Origin: Diogma glabrata
Lineage: Eukaryota; Arthropoda; Insecta; Diptera; Cylindrotomidae
Length of the DNA: 64,000 nt
Assembly (NCBI GenBank): GCA_963693315.1
Contig: OY856187.1
Location: forward strand, 47,696,485-47,760,484
Direction: 5' to 3'
The notes beneath the pieces are model-generated. The model made no database searches, was not told the origin of the DNA, and saw nothing but the letters and a program-made list of their open reading frames with translations. Positions 57,115 through 64,000 of the stretch are shown piece after piece. Made by a program: the position numbers and the translations under genes. How positions within the stretch are numbered: the stretch's first letter is position 1; every line of letters begins with the position of its first letter.

Positions 57115-57314
57115 AATGTAATATGTTGGAAAAAGATATGGTCAGCATCATTTGTAATAGAAAACGTCCATGTGGAAATTGATTGCATATTAAAACTTGC
57201 TAGATTGATCGTAGGAGAAAGTTTTGTGGATATGACTAATAAGGACTTTCAGGATTTTTTAGTGGAAGAAGAAATTGAAACAGATTTAGTTGAAATGGCG
57301 TTACAAACCCAAGC
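57115..57314 (+). pseudogene. Fragment resembling a Tigger/pogo-type transposase
   Basis: In frame with the preceding RT end by chance, the stretch ILKLARLIVGESFVDMTNKD, then FQDFLVEEEIETDLVEM, resembles the segment after the catalytic core of Tigger or jerky-like proteins, of the form 'LA...G....M...D...FL......EL..E.L.EM'. It stops abruptly at 57314, the edge of the large duplication. The match is short and is inference. Confidence 0.4.
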
Positions 57315-59397
57315 AAATATTTTTATGGTAATTTTACCGTAAAATTACCGGTAAGATTGGTAAAATTGGTAAAATAGGTAAAATATAAAACTGGATCAAA
57401 AAATTAAATTATGGTTGCATTTTTAATTAATTCAAAATGTACGACTATATCACAATCATTTCTATCTTATCTTATATATATAAAAATCACGTGTCACGAT
57501 GTTTGTCCGCGATAAACTCCGCAACAACCTAACAAATCTTAATAAAATTGTGTTCAGTGTGGGTATAATGGTCCAACTTGAGAGATAGGATAGTTTTTAT
57601 TTTGATTAAACGCCTAAATATTTTTTAATTACGAATTAAATGTTAAATATGCATAGTTCATAAGCAAACTTTCAGATGGTGGCGTAAATTAATTAATTTA
57701 CTGTCAAAACTGCTTTATTGACTTTTTAACCATCCATGTAGAGCCCATATAGACTATCATATGTTATTGAGCGATTATTTTGTTCCGGCATTTGCTGCAA
57801 TGGCACTGCAAAAGGGGGAAAAGAAACGAAATTCAATAAAATTTATATGGGATTTCATACAAAACACAACTTGAATAATTTTAAAAATTATCGGTTGTAA
57901 TACCACGACTTGCACTGCAGTTTTCAATAAAAATGTGGGTTGAATTGTGTGAAATACGATCTTTCTTTATGTCATAATGGTTATGGTCCAACGTTCATCA
58001 GGCATTCTGGTGATGTGTCTTACCATTGATCAAGTATATAATAAGGGGTTAAACGTGTCTGCCAAAGTAATTAAACTCGTTGTGTTGGCAGTGATGAGGT
58101 TACGAGTTCAAATCCCAACCGAAAGACGTTAAAGAGAAAAACATAGTTTTTTCTGAGATATTTCCAACCATACCTTTGAATAGGAAAAAATTCAAATTAA
58201 TTCCTTAGTTACTTGAGTTTAATTTCTCACAAAAATCCTGAGTAAATCTAAAATTTTATACATATATGTGAAGTTTGTAAATCAACCCTCGCTAACCGAG
58301 ATTTGCATCCACATTAAGTCCAAAATTGTTTATTCGCCGTAAGCAAAATATATTTAAAAAAATTGTTTTATCTAATTCAAAATTTAAAATTTGCATAAAT
58401 TTTTAAATAATAGTAGATTATGATGCAAGGACGTAAAACTAAAGATTTTGGGTGTATATTTTTATCATTAAGTCCAACATAGCTTACGTCCGTCATATGC
58501 TATTTTTATTCGCCGTAAGCAGAATATTGTAAAAAAATTGTTAAATCTAAATCAAAATTAAAATTTGCCTAAATTTTGAAATCAAAATATGTTGAACAAG
58601 TAACCTTTGACCAAAATAGGTATTTGTTATTTTGCCAAACAATTTGTAAAACTATGACATAAAAAAATTACAAATATTTTGACTGGCTAATATTGAATTC
58701 AAAGGGTGCTTTGATAAAATTTTTTATTTTTTATATAATTTATACAAATTTAAATGTTTTTTACTTTTTTGGACTTTACTATATTATGACAACAAAATAT
58801 AGGGTTAAAAAGCGACACTTTTCGCCCGTAAATTACAGTAATAAAGTAACACTTTAATGTAGGCAAATAAAAAGTAGATAATGAAGCAAGGACGTAAAGC
58901 TAAAGGCTGGCGCTTCGATTTGCACCCACATTAAGTCCGAAATAGCTTACATGCGTCATATATTATTTTTTAAAATGTTAAATCTAAATCAAAATTAAAA
59001 ATTTGCATACATTTTAAAATAATAATATTTTGTACAAGTTACCTTTGGCTTAAATATTTGTTATTTTTTTCAAACAAATTGTATAACTATTCCAACAAAA
59101 TATAGCAAATATTTTGATTGGATTATGAAATTTTGAATTAAAAGGTTGCTTTGATAAAAAAATTTGTTTTTTATATAATTTATACAAATTTAAATATTTT
59201 TTACTTTTTTGGAAGTAACGTAAACTTAAAATTTTCGTTAATGGTTAATCCACGTGACATTTATGGGAATAGTTTAAAGAAAATTAAAGAAAATCAGGGA
59301 TCTATGCGTTACATGATGTAACAGGGCTAAACTTTACAGGAATATAAAATCTATTGGAGCTTTTTACAATGATGTTATAGTGTAAGATAGTATAATC

Positions 59398-60201
59398 TTT
59401 GGTAAGGAAAGTTTGGTAACCCATAATTGGTCCAAGTATGATTCAACTCGGTGAATATAAGGAATTGCATAATATTATTGGCCCAAGTATGGTAAAATTC
59501 AAAAAGCCAATGTATGATTAAAGTTCGTTGGGCCAACTATGGTACAACTAAGAGTAAACAATGTTTGTCAATACACAATTGGCTCAGATATGGTTCATTG
59601 TCGAGAAGACAATGCTTGACTAAAACATATTGGCCCAAGTATGAGAAAACAAGGTTTAGCGAAACTTTATTGGGCCAAGTGTGTTTCAGAGGACTTTGGT
59701 TCATGTTTGGCAAAACATGGTTGGTCCACTCTTGGACCAACTAAATTTACCCCGTATATGTTATGCCATAGTTGGACCAAGTTTGGTCCGTTTGTTAACT
59801 ATGGCGATATGGGTTTTGAAACCATGGTGCTTAATTGTGTTGTGTGTGCTTGCATTTATTATACACAATAATAATAATCAAACCAACTCTTCATATTTTA
59901 TTATTTCTTGTTTTAGCTAATTTATAATTATAATTGGTCTGAAATTAAAAGTCATATTTGGCCCGAAATTGTGAGCCATCCTTGGCCCAAAATTGTAAGC
60001 CACACTTGAGCCGTGGTCTAGAAATCATGCTTGACCCAATATTGCAAGCCGTACTAGCCCTAAACTGATTAAAACAACTCTGGCACGATGTTATCATTTC
60101 GTGGTTTACCCAACATTGGGGCAACAGTGTCAAACATACTAGGTTCAAAGTTTATATCTGGTATGCCACCATGTCTGGTCCGATTGTTTTTCTTACCTCG
60201 G
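59398..60201. mobile_element. Small TIR element with TTGGGCCAAG arrays, second copy
   Basis: Copy of 40386-41189 within the duplicated segment. Confidence 0.6.
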
Positions 60202-61963
60202 TGGTCGTTAAGTTGATTCTCATTCAACTAAATTATACCACCCTGGTCATAGAAACTATTCATAAAAATGATTACAGTTTTAATACATCTGAATAATTTA
60301 TGATATAATTAATCATGTGAAATTTAAGTTTGATTTGTGCTAAATGTTAAAACTGCCTACACACCCTCGTCGCCGTTGGTTGATGATCTAATAAAAATTT
60401 TAAACTCAATTGAAACACAAATTAAAAAAAAACTATTTTCAATATAATTGTACATTGCATAATATTACAATAATTATGCTATCACAATCATTAATATCGG
60501 CCTTGTAAAATCAAAATCCACTGAAAATTAATCATTGAAAAACTGCAATAACCTATAAAATGTAATTGTTTAAAAATTATAAAAATATCACTTGTTTTGA
60601 AACCCCATGATCGAGTTTTTTATCATTCGACCTGCAATCAGAAAACATGTTTTTTTTCTCTTGTGATTATTCTTTTCCATGGTGCTTTTACTTTCATTCA
60701 TAAGGAAAACGACAAGAAAAGAAAATTATTGTAATATATATAAATAAATAAGATTTATAAGATAAATTTCTTGATCTGAATTTTAAATATTTTTTTTTTT
60801 TGCTTTAATATACGATCACGAAAATCTTATGTGATTCTTTTATTGATGAAGGTCGGGGATGCTGATTTAATAATAATAAAATTATTTGTAAAAAAATTTT
60901 TTAACATTAAGTTTAGTGTTAATTAAAATGTGGAATTAAATGTTATATTTGCAACAAAATTTTATTTATCTGGTTTAAGTGTAATAAAAAATTCGAGGAT
61001 TTTAAATAAAATCATTTTCTGTTGAGTTTTATTTGTTTTGAAAATGTCCTTGATTTACATCATAAGTAGTGTGATACGCACGGATTAGGGTTTATTATTA
61101 CAACAATTGATGGTTAATTTTCTAATCTTGATTACAAATAGTACACAATATCACATTTGTCTAGATCTTAAACTTATCACAACTCTTTGTTTGTGTTTTT
61201 CTCAAACGAGGGTTTAAGATTGGGTATAACTGTTACAGTTTTGTAATTATTATAGTTTTTCCATGAACTGAAGTTGACAAGCAATGGCTACCGATTCTCG
61301 CGTTTAACGCAATCAAATTATGATGTGTTTAGACTGGACACTTTTCGTTAAAATAAATATTGGATCCAATAAGGATTTCATCAACTAAAAAAATAGACCT
61401 GGGATGTGGGTGATGAAACATAAGGCCAGCAATTGGTTCTTGAATGCAAAAGAGATATGTGTTTAATTTTATGATGATAAGAGTACATTTGGTTAACACT
61501 ATGATGTAATGGTGTAATGCAATGGTTTCCGAAATGGTTGATAATTTTGTCACAAAAGTTAATCTTGCAACTTGCAAACTAATAATTGATGAAAAACTGT
61601 TGAAAGGTCTGGAAATGAGGTTTTAAGTTTTTATATTTAGGTATTGGAATTCGTTGACATTACTAAAAAACAATTTTCTGCGTTTTTAGTTGTTTTTTTT
61701 AACCCTGTCTTAAGATACAGGGTGTCGAAGAATCAAAATATTGATCGACCCCTGGTGTATTCAAATGGCTCTACAGTAAAAACTACTGAACTGATTTAAA
61801 TGTTATATAGCTCAAAGTGTAGGGTTTAATACCTAGACCTAATCAAAATAGTAATTCACATTATATGATCTTGAACATTTTCTTTTAGAAAAATAACGGT
61901 AAAAAATTCAAAATCGATTTTCTAGAAATGCGCATTTATAAAATTTTTAATTTTTTAACATAT

Positions 61964-62551
61964 TGTTACGTTTTTCTAACCTAACTTCGAATTGGCCTAA
62001 CTCACAATTCGATAAACGCAATTCCCAAATCTCTTCAGAGTTCGATCACTGATTAGTAAGCACAAACACCAGGTTTTATTAAGTATTCAACACCTTAAAG
62101 GAAAACAATACAGCAAACAATATTCCTAACTAGAATATTCTTTCAACAGCTTCAGAAACTCCAATGGTTGATTGTAGAAATTTCCAGAAATTTCCAACGA
62201 TTAAAATAATACACAAATTATTTCTACTTAATAACACTTTAAGCTTTATTTACAAAAAAACTAATTTTAAATATCACTTTTATAATTTTAAATTTATCGT
62301 CACAGGTTTAAAATAAAAGTAATTTTTGTCTTGCATTCGAGGTCACTTTTTAGAAACCTTGAGAAAACACTAGAATATTCGCTTATTTTACGTTATGATG
62401 ATTTGATTCATAAAGTAATTTTATGTTGACCCAAGTTCTAAGAAATACAACAACAACACTATGCATTTCATTTATTTGTTGTTGTGTTTTGTTGTGATTT
62501 AATTTTTTTGGAAGTGACTGTAATCGTCTGGATTTTTCTGTAATCGTAACA
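61964..62551. repeat. Solo LTR, second copy
   Basis: Copy of 42952-43539 with the same ATAT flanks, so the duplication happened after the LTR-LTR recombination. Confidence 0.8.
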
Positions 62552-62876
62552 ATATGAAAGGTACATATGTTACTAACATTTTTTTAAATTTTTCAGGTGG
62601 GGAATATTTTTTGTTTTTTTTTTAAATTAGTATTCTTGTAATGTGATTCAGAATTTAAAAACGGTTAATCGACGACTTGCGTCTTGAAAACTGACCATCC
62701 AACCTTTTTTATTTTCTTTGTTGTCAAGGTAAGTATAAGTTTTGTTATTTTAATTATTTTATTGTTTATTTTTATTACAGGTAAAAAGTTCATAAGGCGT
62801 TATGGCGCACCGTTTCTTTGGTATTAGTATTAACAATACTGTACAATAGCTAGTTACTTAACAGGAAGAACTCTGG

Positions 62877-63452
62877 TCTATGATACCGAAGCAGATTCGA
62901 AGAAGTACAATATAACAGGGAGGTACCCAGGAATCGTCACAGGAATCGATCATTAGACCACTGTTATAGAACATAATGTACGATGGTGTACTCAAAGTAC
63001 GTATGCTCAAATAAACAACGATTATCACAGATAACATTGCCATAGCTGCTGTAGTAAAAAACCTCACGAATATTATTGCCAACTGTATCCAAACCATAAT
63101 CAGTGTTAGAGCATGGTTGCACAATACAGGACTAGAGTTAGCCGGTCAGAAAACGGAAGTCAAACTAATGAGTAACCCAAAAGTTGTGGCAAGTATCGAT
63201 ACCCAGGTTGGTGAACAGAGCATAACATTTGGCCAGCACCAGGGGTATCTTGGAGTCATTCTATAACAGACTCAACTACCAGAGAACCATCTTCAAAGAC
63301 CACCTGATGTACGCTGCCAACAAAGCCCAATGAGTGGGGTTGTTCTTGCAAGGATTATGCCAAAAATACCAATAGACGTATCAAAACGGCCTACATACTG
63401 AAATCGTTGCGCATATGCTGCGCTGTAGTGAACATATGGGTGTCGCTGTACC
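62877..63452 (+). pseudogene. Non-LTR RT fragment, second copy
   Basis: Copy of 43865-44440 with the same stops and frame breaks. Confidence 0.75.
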
Positions 63453-63751
63453 TAAATCATAAAATATACTATTAATAATAAAATATAGTATTATATTGCA
63501 AGCCGTCGATTCGGCAAAATATATCATAATGAAATATAAAGCAGAATGAGTAGTTGAATAAAGTTAATAACTATAATTACTACATGAAAATTGAAAAAAA
63601 TGGCTTTGGCCTTATATCATGAATTTATAAGTATTTGAAATTAATTAAACTGTATTTAATCTTCACATGAACATTACGTGCAGTTGTCTCAACTACACCG
63701 TTCTGTACATGTACAGCTGTTGAAACAATTTTGGAGTTTCATTTGTCATAT

Positions 63752-64000
63752 CCCGGGTAGGAGCTGCCAATGTTAAACAACGGACCAATCTCGGGCCAGT
63801 ATTGACGATCCAAGCCTTGGCTAGTTAGCTTTGGGCCAGGCCTAGGCCAGTTGTAAATTCCTATACTGAACAGTTTATTATATTACGCGTTATTAACCAG
63901 TTTCATGCATTGTAAACATGTGCTGGCCTGCTGACCATATTATGTTTATCTATATTTTCATATTCTCTATCACAACCTCTTTTGTAATGAAGAGCTTTCT
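63752..64000. mobile_element. Left end of CCCGGGTA-type TIR element, second copy, cut by window end
   Basis: Copy of the first 249 bp of the element at 44740-48364. Its right part lies beyond the window. Confidence 0.65.

Larger units (their letters stand above)
57315..64000 (+). repeat. Large duplicated segment, second copy (runs off window)
   Basis: Repeats 38303-44988 at a constant offset of 19,012 bp, in the same orientation. All short frames and sampled lines are the same. The start is sharp at AAATATTTTTATGG. If the repeat is a tandem duplication, the unit is 38303-57314 and the copy should go on beyond the window to about 76326. Confidence 0.95.

Noticed and set aside
38303..64000. 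The two 6.7-kb direct repeats as LTRs of one giant element
   Set aside because: They do not begin with TG, contain other dead elements in full, and the DNA between them is a mix of unrelated elements. Tandem duplication explains them better.

Overview
The window looks like insect nuclear DNA, probably from a fly (Diptera). It is AT-rich, gene-poor and built mostly of transposable elements at all stages of decay. The insect assignment rests on one intact host-type gene, a retinin-domain, alanine-rich cuticular protein (minus strand, 19957-20649), and on the types of retroelement present (Osvaldo-like, Mag-like and CsRn1-like Gypsy elements; jockey-like non-LTR elements). No tRNA, rRNA, CRISPR array or bacterial feature was seen.

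Layout. 1-600: foldback element. 1160-2390: decayed Gypsy integrase with polypurine tract and partial LTR. 2400-3530 (minus) and 3980-4150 (plus): non-LTR fragments. 5287-18378: a jockey-like element on the minus strand, split by a nearly intact Gypsy element (5629-15723) with long, almost identical LTRs, GTAA target duplications, gag, a textbook -1 frameshift site and a complete pol. 18838-19830: large hairpin DNA element. 19860-20745: the cuticle gene with TATA box and initiator. 21690-23050: non-LTR ORF1/RT remnant. 23680-24950: two satellite-like arrays. 27628-29858: terminal-inverted-repeat (TIR) element with a cysteine-rich CXC tail and a 414-bp (TA)n tract. 30454-35113: Mag-like Gypsy element. 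35130-38100: more non-LTR remnants and a small TIR element.

From 38303 the sequence recurs at 57315 at a constant offset of 19,012 bp to the window end. This fits a direct tandem duplication of a 19-kb unit (38303-57314) whose second copy runs off the window, or an assembly duplication. The unit holds diverged tandem repeats, two TIR elements with TTGGGCCAAG-type subterminal arrays (40386-41189 and 44740-48364), a solo LTR with ATAT target duplications, a non-LTR fragment, an internally deleted CsRn1-like Gypsy element (48695-52500) and a decayed non-LTR element (about 54290-57110) that itself carries a short insertion of a jockey-like 3' end.

The genes do not form a pathway. The story is layered transposition: old non-LTR copies, newer non-LTR copies, a very recent Gypsy insertion into one of them, and a very recent large duplication. 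I found no clearly new cellular system. The best leads are the duplication, the frameshift signal, the CXC-tailed TIR element, the CCCGGGTA-ended elements and the Mag-like gag whose start codon overlaps the end of the LTR. All alignments were made by eye.
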